Assembly: GCA_016789495.1 (NCBI GenBank)
Contig: JAEUOJ010000111.1
Span: forward strand, 1 to 32,469
Source of the DNA: Accumulibacter sp.
Lineage (GTDB): Bacteria > Pseudomonadota > Gammaproteobacteria > Burkholderiales > Rhodocyclaceae
DNA length: 32,469 nt
Direction of reading: 5' to 3'
In this document: piece after piece, positions 1 through 8,221 of the stretch
Numbering within the stretch: the stretch's first letter is position 1
How the letters are laid out: each line of letters opens with the position of its first letter
The notes under the pieces: generated by a model
The model's database searches: none
Told to the model about the DNA's origin: nothing
The model's input: the letters and a program-made list of their open reading frames with translations, nothing else
Position numbers and translations under genes: made by a program

Positions 1-2
1 TC

Positions 3-473
3 GGCCATCCACAGCCGCGTGTGCTGCTCCCGGGAAAATCGTTGACCACCGTCCAGGCAATGATGAACGCCGTCTTCGATCTCGAGCCGTCGTTACAGGT
101 TCCGGACTATCTGGCGGCCAGCGAAAACCTCGGCCGTCATCAGCGCAAGCGTGCCTTGGTGGTGTTGGTCACCAATCTGCGCGACGAGGATCACGAGACC
201 CTGCTGCCGGCGGTGAAAATCCTGCGCCGACGGCACGCGGTCACCGTCGCCAGTTTGCGTGAGCCGGTGCTCGACGAGATTGTCGACACCCCGGTTCGCG
301 ATTTCGACGAGGCATTGACCCGGGCGGCGGCGATCGATTACCTGCAATCCAGGCGTCGACAACTGGCGTTGCTGCGTCACGATGGTGTGCAAATTCTCGA
401 TGTCGCGCCGCGCGACCTGCCGGTGGCGTTGATCAATCATTATTGGTCACGCAAGCGGGCCGGCGCGTTATAG
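3..473 (+). CDS. DUF58 domain protein, C-terminal part (5' truncated by window edge)
   Basis: The reading frame is open to the left edge, so only the last 156 codons are seen. The segment RALVVLVTNLRDED followed by a run ending in VTVASLREPVL is typical of the C-terminal, von Willebrand A-like half of DUF58 proteins, where a beta-strand 'VLVTNL' and the later 'VASLR' strand are conserved. In this family the gene usually follows a MoxR-type AAA+ ATPase and lies among membrane proteins; the two membrane-protein genes downstream fit that setting. Its exact cellular role is not known; chaperone-like or envelope-associated maturation roles are proposed for MoxR/DUF58 pairs. The GTG at 21 is an internal codon and not a credible start. 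Confidence 0.8.
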   Translation, partial: GHPQPRVLLPGKSLTTVQAMMNAVFDLEPSLQVPDYLAASENLGRHQRKRALVVLVTNLRDEDHETLLPAVKILRRRHAVTVASLREPVLDEIVDTPVRDFDEALTRAAAIDYLQSRRRQLALLRHDGVQILDVAPRDLPVALINHYWSRKRAGAL

Positions 474-535
474 TGTGCGCCGCGTCGTCGGGGGCTCGGC
501 GGCGCGGTTGACCTTTTCGGTCCGCCTGATGACAT

Positions 536-542
536 AGGGAGG
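536..542 (+). promoter_or_regulatory. Shine-Dalgarno that selects a TTG start
   Basis: AGGGAGG lies 7 nt before the TTG at 550. A TAG at 535-537 closes the frame just upstream, and the nearby ATG at 545 is out of frame, so TTG is the only reasonable start for the next gene. Confidence 0.7.
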
Positions 543-549
543 GTATGGG

Positions 550-1323
550 TTGAGCAGCGACAGCAATCCGTTCAGACCGCCGGAAGCGCGGGTTTATGAC
601 CATGCGCCGACCAGCATGGGGCGATTCCTTCCCGATGGGCGCCGGGTACCCGCCGGACACGGCTACCGCTGGTTGCTGCGCGGTTGGGAAATCTTCCGTA
701 GCTCGCCGGGAACCTGGATCGGCATCGCCGTGGTATTCATGGCCTTGATGATGATCATCGGCATGATCCCGGTGATCAAAATTGCCGTCAATCTGCTGAT
801 CCCAATCTTCATTGGCGGCATCAGCGTCGGCTGCTGGGAGATCGAGCGTGGCGACGGTTTGCGATTCGATCATCTGTTCGCCGGCTTTTCCCGACAGCCA
901 GGACCCCTGTTGGCGGTTGGTCTGCTGTATACCGTATCGATGGCGATGGTGATGTTTGCCGGCGTCTTCGGCGTCGGCATCACCAAGGCAATGATCGACC
1001 ATGGTGTAGAAGGCACCGAACTGATGTCCCTCGGAATGATGTTGCTGATGGTGGTGTTGTTCGTCGCTTTTTCCGCGTTGGTGATGGCGGTGTGGCTGGC
1101 GCCGCCGCTGGTCATTTTTCATGAAATTTCGGCGTTCCGCGCGATCAAGGGCAGTTTGCGGGTGGCGGTGCGCAATATCCTGCCCTTTTTGGTGTACACC
1201 CTGCTGGTGCTGGTGGCGGCGGTGCTCGCCAGCCTGCCCCTGCTGCTCGGCTGGCTGGTACTGCTGCCGGTAATGTACGCCTCTCTGTATGCGGCTTACC
1301 GCGACATGTTTTTCGAGGCATGA
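550..1323 (+). CDS. BPSS1780-like integral membrane protein
   Basis: This 257-residue protein resembles the BPSS1780 family of betaproteobacterial membrane proteins of unknown function. After a short polar N-terminus with an NPFRPPEA motif comes a soluble stretch with YRWLLRGWEIF. Five or six hydrophobic segments follow, at roughly residues 58-78, 80-95, 120-150, 165-185 and 215-250. The start is TTG, chosen because of the AGGGAGG ribosome site upstream and an in-frame stop directly before it. The TGA stop overlaps the ATG of the RDD gene (ATGA), so the two are probably translationally coupled. Position between DUF58 and RDD genes suggests an envelope-related cluster, but no function can be assigned. 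Confidence 0.8.
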   Translation: MSSDSNPFRPPEARVYDHAPTSMGRFLPDGRRVPAGHGYRWLLRGWEIFRSSPGTWIGIAVVFMALMMIIGMIPVIKIAVNLLIPIFIGGISVGCWEIERGDGLRFDHLFAGFSRQPGPLLAVGLLYTVSMAMVMFAGVFGVGITKAMIDHGVEGTELMSLGMMLLMVVLFVAFSALVMAVWLAPPLVIFHEISAFRAIKGSLRVAVRNILPFLVYTLLVLVAAVLASLPLLLGWLVLLPVMYASLYAAYRDMFFEA

Positions 1324-2030
1324 TCGGCCAGACCGGGCCGCGGCTCGATACCATCTGCCGCATCGCCACGCCGGAAGGCTGCGAAATCGACTTGCGGGTC
1401 GCCGGCCCGGTGGCGCGCGCCCGGGCGTGGTTTCTCGATTTCCTGATCCGTTTGGGATGCTGGATGTTGTTGGGAATCGTCGCCTCGCAAATCGGCGAAT
1501 TCGGCATCGGTCTGATGCTGCTGGGCGCATTTCTCCTTGAATGGTTTTATCCGCTGTTGTTCGAGGTCTATCGACAAGGCCAGACACCGGGCAAGAAATC
1601 CTGCGGCTTGGCGGTCGTTCATGACGACGGCCGCCCGGTCGGCTGGCACGCGGCGTTCGTCCGCAATACCCTGCGGGCCGTCGATTTCCTGCCCTTGCTC
1701 TATGCGGCAGGCTTTGTCAGCACCTTGCTCAACCGCCAGGGCAAGCGACTCGGTGACCTGGCAGCCGGCACCCTGGTAGTGCACCTCGCACGTCCGGCTC
1801 GCGCCGAACCCGTCGGGGACGATATCGGCAGCGAACCCCCGCCGTTCGCCCTGACGCGCGACGAGCAGCTGGTGGTGGTCGAATTCAGCCAACGCGCGCC
1901 CTTGCTGACCCCTGAGCGCGCCGCCGAAGTGGCGACCATCGCGGGTCCGCTGACCGCCGGATTGAGCGGTGAAGCGGCCGAACGGCGCTTGCGCCGAATC
2001 GGCAATTTTCTCTTGGGTAATCGTTCCTGA
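1320..2030 (+). CDS. RDD family membrane protein
   Basis: The 236-residue product carries the RDD-domain landmarks: a first hydrophobic helix with RARAWFLDFLIR (Arg/Asp pair), the loop GQTPGKK, the segment RNTLRAVDFLPLLY and GKRLGDLAAGTLVV. These define a domain of about three transmembrane helices with conserved Arg and Asp residues. The last 70 or so residues are soluble and acidic/basic mixed and are less conserved. RDD proteins are mostly uncharacterised; a few have been linked to ion transport. The start ATG overlaps the upstream stop by four bases and there is no promoter space, so it is cotranscribed with the BPSS1780-like gene. The 132-base gap after it shows no clear terminator. Confidence 0.85.
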   Translation: MIGQTGPRLDTICRIATPEGCEIDLRVAGPVARARAWFLDFLIRLGCWMLLGIVASQIGEFGIGLMLLGAFLLEWFYPLLFEVYRQGQTPGKKSCGLAVVHDDGRPVGWHAAFVRNTLRAVDFLPLLYAAGFVSTLLNRQGKRLGDLAAGTLVVHLARPARAEPVGDDIGSEPPPFALTRDEQLVVVEFSQRAPLLTPERAAEVATIAGPLTAGLSGEAAERRLRRIGNFLLGNRS

Positions 2031-2162
2031 AAAATTTCGGCTATTGATTGCCAATCCTCGGCCTGTGGCCTCGTGAGACAATCAACCAGCCAACGTTGCG
2101 GCAAGCGTCGCCCTGGAAGCCAGGCACGTCATGTTCGTTGATCGTTCGCTCTGAGGATGTCG

Positions 2163-3392
2163 ATGCCCGAACCGTCCGCCGCCGTAGTGCCGATTGCCCG
2201 CCACGATCTGGAAACGATTTCGCTGGTCGGCTTCGTACACGGCGTATCGCACTTTTTTCATTTGCTTCTGCCGCCGCTGTTTCCTTGGCTGATGACCGAT
2301 TTCGCGCTCAGTTTCGCCGGGGTCGGGGCGACGATGACCGCTTTTTTCGTGATTTCGGCGATCGGGCAGGCCGGCGCGGGATTTCTGGTCGACCGTATTG
2401 GCGCGGCGCGGGTCTTGGCGCTGGGGATCGGCTGCTTTCTGTTGGCGGCGCTGTCACTGTCGCTGGTCGACGGTTACGCTGGATTGGTGATGGTGGCGGC
2501 GTTGGCCGGTTTGGGCAACAGCGTTTTTCATCCGGCGGATTTCACGGTGCTCAACCGTCGGGTCTCGTCGGCGCGCTTGGGACACGCCTTTTCGATGCAT
2601 GGCTTGTCCGGAAATCTCGGCTGGGCGTTGGCGCCGGTATTCATGACCGGCATGGCCGCCACCGTGGGTTGGCGGCTGGCGGCGCTGGCCGCCGCCGGGC
2701 TGGCCGCGCTGGCACTGGTTCTGGTGATCTGGCGGCGGAGGACACTGGCCGAGCCGCCGACGCAGGCGAGCGGGCAAACGGTCGGGACAGCTCGGGAAGG
2801 CGTGTTTGCTTTCCTGCGTTCCGCGGCGGTGTGGTGGTGTTTCACCTTCTTTTTGTTGATCACCACCGCTTTCGGCGCGATTCAGAATTTCGCCACACCG
2901 ATCCTGCAGCATCTGCACGGTTTGACATTGACCGCTGCGGCTACGGCGTTGTCCGCTTATCTGGCGGGCGGTGCCGGCGGTATCCTGACCGGCGGATTCC
3001 TGGCGCAAAAAGGCGCCCATGACCGGCTGATCGCCGTAGCGCTGGGTATCGCCGCGACCATGGCGGTGGTCTTGGCGACCGTGCCGCTGCCGAGCGGGTT
3101 GGTGTTGGCGGTGATGACCAGTGTTGGCTTCTGTACCGGCATCGCCGGGCCCTCGCGCGATCTGCTGGTCCGCCGCGCGGCGACGTCACGGTTTGGCCAG
3201 GCGGCCTATGGGCGAGTTTACGGATTCGTCTATTCCGGACTCGATACCGGTCTGGCCCTGGCACCGCTGGTTTTCGGCGGAATGATGGACCACGGCCGCT
3301 TCGCATCGGTGTTGATCGGGATTGCCGTCCTGCAGACCCTGGCCATCGTGACCGCCTTGCGCGTGGGCGGCGTGACCCGCGCCGCAGCTTGA
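2163..3392 (+). CDS. Major facilitator superfamily transporter, fosmidomycin-resistance (Fsr)-like
   Basis: About 409 residues with twelve predicted transmembrane segments split 6+6 by a polar loop near residues 190-215 (WRRRTLAEPP). Motifs shared with the Fsr/YfiS-like branch are GFVHGVSHFFH near the N-terminus, GQAGAGFLVDRIGAARV (the MFS loop 2-3 signature), GLGNSVFHPA, and FSMHGLSGNLGWALAP in helix 5. It is likely a proton-driven efflux carrier in the inner membrane; the substrate cannot be told from sequence. Two ATGs compete: 2157 touches the GAGG at 2153-2156, whereas 2163 has a normal 6-nt spacing and is preferred. It ends only 10 bases from the convergent hydrolase gene, with no room for a conventional terminator. 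Confidence 0.9.
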   Translation: MPEPSAAVVPIARHDLETISLVGFVHGVSHFFHLLLPPLFPWLMTDFALSFAGVGATMTAFFVISAIGQAGAGFLVDRIGAARVLALGIGCFLLAALSLSLVDGYAGLVMVAALAGLGNSVFHPADFTVLNRRVSSARLGHAFSMHGLSGNLGWALAPVFMTGMAATVGWRLAALAAAGLAALALVLVIWRRRTLAEPPTQASGQTVGTAREGVFAFLRSAAVWWCFTFFLLITTAFGAIQNFATPILQHLHGLTLTAAATALSAYLAGGAGGILTGGFLAQKGAHDRLIAVALGIAATMAVVLATVPLPSGLVLAVMTSVGFCTGIAGPSRDLLVRRAATSRFGQAAYGRVYGFVYSGLDTGLALAPLVFGGMMDHGRFASVLIGIAVLQTLAIVTALRVGGVTRAAA

Positions 3393-3402
3393 CAGGCGGG
3401 CT

Positions 3403-4377
3403 TTACGTCGCCTCCTGGAAAAAATCCAGGAGCCGCTGACCCAACCAATCCAGCCGGCCTGGCGGCGCGCCGGTGACGAAACCGACATGCCCCCCATGGC
3501 GAGGAAATTCGAGCTGAACTGCAGAAGTCACCTGCGCCGCGGTCGGCAGCGCCGACGCCGGCAGAAACGGGTCGTTGAGCGCGTTGAGTAGCAGCGTCGG
3601 CCGTCGGATGCCGATCAGCCAGGGCTTGCTCGACGCGCGCTGCCAATAATCGTCAGCGCCGGCGAAGCCATGCAACGGCGCGGTGACGACATCGTCGAAC
3701 TGGTACAGGTTGCGGGCGGCCCACATCCGTTTGCCATCGAACAACCCCGGGTAGCGACGCAGTTTCTCGGCGGCGCCTTGCTTGAGTGTCGCCAGGAAGT
3801 GCCGGGTATACACACGGTTGAAGCCGCGAGCCAGATGGTGACCGCAGGCGGCGAGATCGAGTGGCGCGCTGACCGCGGCGGCGGCATGCACGCAATCGCC
3901 GGCGGCCTCGCCTTGCTCGCCCAACCACTTGAGCAGGGCGTTGCCACCGAGCGAGACGCCGACAGCGTATTGAGTCCGCCCCGGGTCGAGGCGGCGGAAA
4001 CGACGGAGAATCCAGTCGATTTCCACACTGTCGCCGGAATGGTAAGCGCGTGGCAGACGATTGGCTTCACCGGAGCAACCCCGGAAATTGACGGCCACGC
4101 CGTGCCAACCGCGGGCAGCGGCGGCGCGGAGGATGGTGATCGCGTAGTGGCTGGCAGAACTGCCTTCCAGTCCGTGGAACAGCACCAGCAACGGTGCCGG
4201 GGGGGTCGACCCATCGTCGATCGGTGGCGGCAAATGCCAGTCGAGGTCGATGAAGTCGCCGTCCGGCGTGTCCCATCGTTGGCGCTGATAACAAAGCGGC
4301 GCGGGGCGTATCAGCAGCGGATAGATGGTTTGCGCATGGCCACCCGGCAGCCAGAGCGGGGCGCGGTAGGGAATCAA
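3403..4377 (-). CDS. YheT-type alpha/beta hydrolase
   Basis: A 324-residue alpha/beta hydrolase of the YheT/ABHD (UPF0017, COG0429) group. The family N-terminus YRAPLWLPGGHAQTIYP is followed by the oxyanion-region motif FHGLEGSSASHY (about 67-77). The nucleophile elbow GVSLGGNALLKW holds Ser142, ALNDPFLP holds Asp269 and RHGGHVGF holds His297, giving a complete Ser-Asp-His triad. Family members act as carboxylesterases or lipases; the natural substrate is unknown. The start is TTG at 4377 and overlaps the stop of the upstream gene (TTGA); no ATG fits the conserved N-terminus. It is the last gene of a minus-strand run from ilvE. Confidence 0.9.
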   Translation of the reverse strand: MIPYRAPLWLPGGHAQTIYPLLIRPAPLCYQRQRWDTPDGDFIDLDWHLPPPIDDGSTPPAPLLVLFHGLEGSSASHYAITILRAAAARGWHGVAVNFRGCSGEANRLPRAYHSGDSVEIDWILRRFRRLDPGRTQYAVGVSLGGNALLKWLGEQGEAAGDCVHAAAAVSAPLDLAACGHHLARGFNRVYTRHFLATLKQGAAEKLRRYPGLFDGKRMWAARNLYQFDDVVTAPLHGFAGADDYWQRASSKPWLIGIRRPTLLLNALNDPFLPASALPTAAQVTSAVQLEFPRHGGHVGFVTGAPPGRLDWLGQRLLDFFQEAT

Positions 4378-4820
4378 TGCAAGGTGTGCGGCTTGTTTCC
4401 GTCGCGGTCGCCGCTACTGAGGGTAGCGGCCAGTTCACCGTCGGCGGTCGATGCGTGATGAGCGAGCATCCGCCAACCATTGGCACCCCGTTGAAAAATG
4501 TTGGTCGCCAACATCGGCGCGTGTGGTTTCTGTTCGGCGCCGATGTACAGCGTTTCGACGACGTTATGCACCGCCATCAGCATGCCGCTCCAACGTACGC
4601 CGCGCGACAGTCGCACGGTCAGCCGGGGATTGTTGGCGAAGATCGTCCGCCAACTGTCGCGGATCGCTGCCGCTCCGGTCAGCCGTTGACCGGTCGGATG
4701 GATGCAGACGATCTCCTCGTCGTCAGCCCAGACGCTCATCAAAGCCGTTAGATCGCCGCGGGCGATCGCTTCGTAAAAGGTCGCTTCGACATCTTCGGGG
4801 CTGGCGAAAACGACGATCAT
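4374..4820 (-). CDS. SnoaL-like / NTF2-fold protein (YybH/SgcJ type)
   Basis: A 148-residue protein of the NTF2-like SnoaL superfamily. The helical start SPEDVEATFYEAIARGDLTALMSVW is followed by ADDEEIVCIHPTGQRLTGAAAIRDSW, a typical cone-shaped pocket pattern with WADDE and HP..G...G...I..SW. The C-terminal strands include NIFQRGANGWRMLAHHAS. Related proteins are of the DUF4440/SgcJ kind, often unknown in function. The ATG overlaps the waaF stop (ATGA at 4817-4820) and its stop overlaps the YheT start, so it is translationally coupled on both sides. A longer reading frame runs upstream to 5117 but lies wholly inside waaF and is not coding. No catalytic residues can be assigned with confidence. 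Confidence 0.85.
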   Translation of the reverse strand: MIVVFASPEDVEATFYEAIARGDLTALMSVWADDEEIVCIHPTGQRLTGAAAIRDSWRTIFANNPRLTVRLSRGVRWSGMLMAVHNVVETLYIGAEQKPHAPMLATNIFQRGANGWRMLAHHASTADGELAATLSSGDRDGNKPHTLH

Positions 4821-5827
4821 GCGACGACCTTGTTCAGACAGGCGTCGAGCACCCGTTCCGGCGACAGTTGGTTGAGGCAATCGAGATGACCGAGCGGGCA
4901 GGCGCGCTTGAAGCAGGGACTGCAATCGAGTTGCAGATGTACGATTTTCGCCTGATCGGACAACGGTGGCGTGAATCCGGGTGAGGACGAGCCATAAACG
5001 GCGACCAGCGGTCGGCTGAGCGCGGCGGCGAGATGCATCAATCCCGAATCGTTGCAGACGACCAGCGAAGCGGCGGCGAGCAGGTCGATCGCCTGTGTCA
5101 GCGAAGTCTTTCCGCAAAGGTTGAGTGTTGGCGCCACAGCGGCAGCGGCGATTTCGTCGCCAACCGGACGGTCGTTCGGCGAACCGAGTAGCCAGATGGT
5201 ATGACCCCGCGCCGTCAACTGGTCAGCAAGCGTGGCGAAGTGACGCGCCGGCCAGCGCTTGGCCGGACCGAATTCGGCTCCGGGGCAGAACACCGCCAGC
5301 TTGTCGGGAAGGCTCAGGCCGAGCGCGCACAGCGTCGCCGTGCGTTGCTCGCCGGTAGCGACCAGCCTGGGCGTCGGCAACGGGCGCGGCAGCAGCGAAC
5401 CGGGGGTTTCGGCGAGTTGCGCGAAGCGCTCGACCATCCGCGGCAACGCGGCCTTGTCCAGGGTATGTCGGCAATTGACCAGTCCGTAGCGCTTTTCACC
5501 GACGAAGCCGATCCGCTGCGGGATGCCGGCAAAGAAAGGAATCAGCGCCGATTTGAGCGAGTTCGGCAACACGTAGGCACGCTGGTAGCCGCTCTGCGCC
5601 AGTTGCCGACCGACGCGTCGGCGAGCCTTCAACGACAGTTCGCCATGTCGGAACGGGCTGTCGATTACCTGGGAGATTTCCGGCATCCGCTCAAGCACCG
5701 GTGCCACCCAACGTGGCGCCAAGGCGTCGAGTTGCAGATTGGGAAAGCGTTGATGCAGGCGGATGAACAGCGGTTGCGCCAGGACCGTGTCGCCGATCCA
5801 TGACGGGGCGACGACCAGGGCTTTCAT
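4817..5827 (-). CDS. waaF: ADP-heptose:LPS heptosyltransferase II
   Basis: A 336-residue GT9-family glycosyltransferase that adds the second L-glycero-D-manno-heptose to Kdo2-lipid A inner core on the cytoplasmic face of the inner membrane. The start KALVVAPSWIGDTVLAQPLF is the WaaF N-terminus, and the acceptor-domain LPNSLKSALIPFFAGIPQRIGF follows. The nucleotide-sugar domain has FCPGAEFGPAKRWPARHFA, WLLGSPND, NLCGKTSLTQAI and the NDSGLMHLAAAL...YGSSSPGFTPP block. A cysteine-rich segment, CSPCFKRACPLGHLDCL, near the end is also usual for this enzyme. The ATG at 5827 matches the family start; an in-frame TTG at 5839 would add four residues. It sits between the zinc-ribbon gene and the SnoaL gene, and the ilvE/zinc-ribbon/waaF order is common in Betaproteobacteria. 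Confidence 0.95.
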   Translation of the reverse strand: MKALVVAPSWIGDTVLAQPLFIRLHQRFPNLQLDALAPRWVAPVLERMPEISQVIDSPFRHGELSLKARRRVGRQLAQSGYQRAYVLPNSLKSALIPFFAGIPQRIGFVGEKRYGLVNCRHTLDKAALPRMVERFAQLAETPGSLLPRPLPTPRLVATGEQRTATLCALGLSLPDKLAVFCPGAEFGPAKRWPARHFATLADQLTARGHTIWLLGSPNDRPVGDEIAAAAVAPTLNLCGKTSLTQAIDLLAAASLVVCNDSGLMHLAAALSRPLVAVYGSSSPGFTPPLSDQAKIVHLQLDCSPCFKRACPLGHLDCLNQLSPERVLDACLNKVVA

Positions 5828-5875
5828 CGCCGGACGCAAATCTGGCGACCGGCGGTAGAACCCAGCCGCGTCGGC

Positions 5876-6073
5876 TTAATGATGGCCCTTGGGACGCTCG
5901 CCCTTGAGCACATAGTGGGCACTGCAGTACGGACACACGGCTTCGCCGGTCTGCAGGATGTCGAGAAAAACCCGTGGATGACGCGCCCACAACGGCGCGT
6001 CCTTGGTCGGACAGTGCAAGGGCAGATCGGCAGCGCTGACGTCGATGGTTTTCTGCGAAATGTTTTGAGACAT
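5876..6073 (-). CDS. Small zinc-ribbon protein, zf-CHCC family
   Basis: A 65-residue protein with Cys21, His32, Cys47 and Cys50 in the arrangement LHCP...RHPRVFLDI...AVCPYCSAHYVL, matching the zf-CHCC domain also seen in the NDUFS6-type subunit of complex I. It should bind one zinc ion. The ATG at 6073 is chosen because it gives the family-length protein; an open frame extends upstream to 6151 into the end of ilvE and is not needed. It ends with a His-His pair. Its conserved place between ilvE and waaF in Betaproteobacteria is a good orthology clue but does not reveal a function. Confidence 0.9.
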   Translation of the reverse strand: MSQNISQKTIDVSAADLPLHCPTKDAPLWARHPRVFLDILQTGEAVCPYCSAHYVLKGERPKGHH

Positions 6074-6107
6074 GGTGGCGACCTTGCGAGCGAGGATTCC
6101 GGAAGCG

Positions 6108-7028
6108 TTAGACGTAAGAGAGCCAGTCCTCATGCGCCGGCACCCGGCCATTGACGCAATCGAAGAACAGGGCCTGCAGGCGGCTGGTGATCGGACCGCG
6201 GTGACCGGCGCCGATCTGACGGTTGTCGAGTTCGCGGATCGGCGTAATCTCGGCCGCGGTGCCGGTGAAAAAGGCTTCGTCGGCGCAATAGACCTCGTCG
6301 CGGGTGATCCGCTTCTCGATCACCGGCAAGCCAAGCTCGCCCGCCAGCTCGATCACCGACGCACGGGTGATGCCTTCGAGGCACGAGGTCAGATCCGGCG
6401 TATACAGCTTGCCTTTCTTGACGACGAAAATGTTTTCACCGGCGCCTTCGGCGACATAACCGTCCACGTCGAGCAGCAGTGCTTCGTCGTAGCCGTCGTG
6501 AGCCACTTCCTGGTGGGCGAGGATCGAATTGGTGTACGTGCCGACCGATTTCGAGCGGCACATGTTGATATTCACATGATGACGGGTGAATGACGAGGTT
6601 TTGACGCGGATGCCGCGTTCCATGCCTTCGGCGCCGAGATAAGCGCCCCAGGGCCAGGCGGCGATAGCGACGTGCGTGCTGATCGCAGTGGCGGCGATGC
6701 CCATCGCTTCGGAGCCGTAAAAAACGATCGGCCGGAGGTAGCACGATTCGAGACGGTTGGCGCGAACAACTTCCTTCTGCGCTTCGAGCAGCGTTCCCTT
6801 GTCGTAGGGCATCTTCATCTGGAAGATGTACGCCGAGTTGAACAAGCGGTCGGTGTGTTCCTCGAGACGGAAAATCGCCGTCCCGCGTTCGGCTTTGTAG
6901 GCGCGGATGCCCTCGAAAACACCCATCCCGTAGTGCAAGGTATGAGTCAGTACATGGGTGGTCGCCGAACGCCAAGGCACCAGATCGCCGTCGTACCAGA
7001 TGAAACCGTCACGATCCGCCATGGACAT
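6108..7028 (-). CDS. ilvE: Branched-chain amino acid aminotransferase
   Basis: A 306-residue fold-type IV PLP enzyme that interconverts Leu, Ile and Val with their 2-oxo acids using glutamate/2-oxoglutarate. Visible features are the N-terminal FIWYDGDLVPWRSATTHVLTH, LHYGMGVFEGIRAY, and the substrate/phosphate loop IRVKTSSFTRHHVNINM. The PLP-binding Lys160 lies in CRSKSVGTYTNSIL, and VAEGAGENIF (193-202) and EGITRASVI follow. The start ATG at 7028 has GAGGAG seven bases upstream; a second ATG two codons later is less well spaced. The reading frame stays open to 7739 but that part overlaps the divergent nudJ gene and is not coding. It leads a minus-strand series ilvE / zinc-ribbon / waaF / SnoaL / YheT. 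Confidence 0.96.
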   Translation of the reverse strand: MSMADRDGFIWYDGDLVPWRSATTHVLTHTLHYGMGVFEGIRAYKAERGTAIFRLEEHTDRLFNSAYIFQMKMPYDKGTLLEAQKEVVRANRLESCYLRPIVFYGSEAMGIAATAISTHVAIAAWPWGAYLGAEGMERGIRVKTSSFTRHHVNINMCRSKSVGTYTNSILAHQEVAHDGYDEALLLDVDGYVAEGAGENIFVVKKGKLYTPDLTSCLEGITRASVIELAGELGLPVIEKRITRDEVYCADEAFFTGTAAEITPIRELDNRQIGAGHRGPITSRLQALFFDCVNGRVPAHEDWLSYV

Positions 7029-7094
7029 GATTCTGCTCCTCGATGGCCAATTTCGAAGCGCGAATTCTAGCCGATTTCGCCCCCAAGTTGGCGG

Positions 7095-7100
7095 TAAAAT
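7095..7100 (+). promoter_or_regulatory. Possible -10 element of nudJ
   Basis: TAAAAT lies 33 bases before the nudJ ATG in the only space between divergent ilvE and nudJ. No good -35 hexamer is found 16-18 bases upstream, so the call is weak. Confidence 0.3.
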
Positions 7101-7133
7101 AGCATCCCGAGACCACTCTAAAGGATCGCCGCC

Positions 7134-7583
7134 ATGACCTGGAAACCCAATGTCACTGTCGCCGCGGTGCTCGAGCGTGAGGGTCACTTCCTGCTCGTCG
7201 AGGAAGAAACCGATTACGGCGTCTGCTTCAACCAGCCCGCCGGCCACCTCGAATGTCGCGAGTCCCTGCTTGACGCGGTGATCCGCGAAACGCTCGAGGA
7301 AACCGCATTCAGCTTTCAGCCGCAGTATCTGATCGGGATCTACAACTGCCGCAACGAAGCGCGAGATGTCACCTACCTGCGATTCGCCTTCGGTGGCCGG
7401 ATTACCGGCTACGACCCGAACCGGCGACTCGACCCGGGCATTCTCGCCACACACTGGCTGACCTGGCCCGAAATACTCGCTCGTGAAGGGCAGCATCGCA
7501 GTCCGCTGGTCCGGCTTTGCGTCGAGGACTGGCTGGAAGGCAAGCGTTATCCGCTTGATCTGCTCAATCACTGTTCGGCATGA
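7134..7583 (+). CDS. nudJ: Nudix hydrolase NudJ-like (thiamin pyrophosphate / nucleotide phosphatase type)
   Basis: A 149-residue Nudix protein. The Nudix box runs from Gly37 to Phe59: GHLECRE, then Arg51-Glu52 and the metal-binding Glu55-Glu56 in RETLEETAF. The usual Gly of EExGU is Ala58. N-terminal WKPNVTVAAVLEREGHFLLVEE and the later FNQPAGHLE match the NudJ/YmfB subgroup, which in E. coli hydrolyses HMP-PP/TPP and nucleoside di- and triphosphates. NudJ and mnmA are neighbours in E. coli, and here one gene separates them, which supports orthology. AAGGA lies 8 bases before the ATG. The stop overlaps the next start (ATGA at 7580), indicating coupling. Confidence 0.9.
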   Translation: MTWKPNVTVAAVLEREGHFLLVEEETDYGVCFNQPAGHLECRESLLDAVIRETLEETAFSFQPQYLIGIYNCRNEARDVTYLRFAFGGRITGYDPNRRLDPGILATHWLTWPEILAREGQHRSPLVRLCVEDWLEGKRYPLDLLNHCSA

Positions 7584-8185
7584 CGTGGCTGTTGCCGTTG
7601 GCGCTGCTGGCGGCGGTCGGCGTGACCCATGCCGAAGTGGTTGCCGTCTGCTACAACTACGGTTGTCTGGACCAGGCTGAAGTCCATTACGACGACAGTC
7701 AGATGGCGGCGATCCGCAGGCTGCTCGAAGGCACGCCAAGCGCCGACGACGAGCGGTGGCGTCTATCGCTGGCCATCGGTCGGTTGCTCGGCTGGGCCGG
7801 CGAACAGTCGCCGATCGCCGCCGACCGCGGCGGCAACTACGCCGATCAGGGGGTTAACGGTCGCATGGATTGCATCGATCACGCGACGACCACCACTCGA
7901 TTGTTACAGATGCTCGAAGCTCGCGGCTGGCTGCGCCATCATCGCGTATTGGCGCCGGCTTTGCGGGTCCGCTACTTGTTCGCCACCCATTTCGCGGCGC
8001 AAATCGAAGAACTGGCGCCGTCACCCGGGTCACCGGGCGTCTTTGTCGTCGATAGCTGGTTCCGTGACAACGGGCAGCCGGCGGTGGTCAACGATCTGTC
8101 GAGTTGGCTGGCGGGCGCCGACGACGAGGATGAAGATTTCCGCACGGTCGCCCTGCCGACAACCAGCGGGTCGCGTCAACGATAG
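7580..8185 (+). CDS. Secreted protein with a transglutaminase-like Cys/His/Asp pattern (function unknown)
   Basis: A 201-residue protein with a short signal peptide: hydrophobic WLLPLALLAAVGV and a likely cleavage after THA at residue 18. The mature part opens with CYNYGC (Cys24, Cys29), which could form a disulfide. A conserved-looking core follows: GRMDCIDHATTTTRLLQMLEARG with Cys98, then THFAAQIEE with His137, then VFVVDSWFRDNG with Asp158. The order and spacing (Cys at the start of a helix, His in a strand followed by 'I/V.E', Asp in 'V.D.W') are those of transglutaminase-like thiol enzymes. I infer that fold; it was not tested. The gene is coupled to nudJ by an ATGA overlap. Similar hypothetical proteins seem widespread in Rhodocyclales from memory. 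Confidence 0.8.
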   Translation: MTWLLPLALLAAVGVTHAEVVAVCYNYGCLDQAEVHYDDSQMAAIRRLLEGTPSADDERWRLSLAIGRLLGWAGEQSPIAADRGGNYADQGVNGRMDCIDHATTTTRLLQMLEARGWLRHHRVLAPALRVRYLFATHFAAQIEELAPSPGSPGVFVVDSWFRDNGQPAVVNDLSSWLAGADDEDEDFRTVALPTTSGSRQR

Positions 8186-8221
8186 GCATTTTTCAATCCA
8201 CGCCCGTGACCGGGCGAAACA

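Noticed and set aside
477-505. GCGCCGC/GCGGCGC inverted repeat after the DUF58 gene as a terminator
   Set aside because: The loop is 15 bases and the downstream T-run is short and displaced; too weak to call.
7029-7739. N-terminal extension of the ilvE frame
   Set aside because: It would overlap the divergent nudJ gene, while an ATG at 7028 with GAGGAG gives the normal IlvE length.
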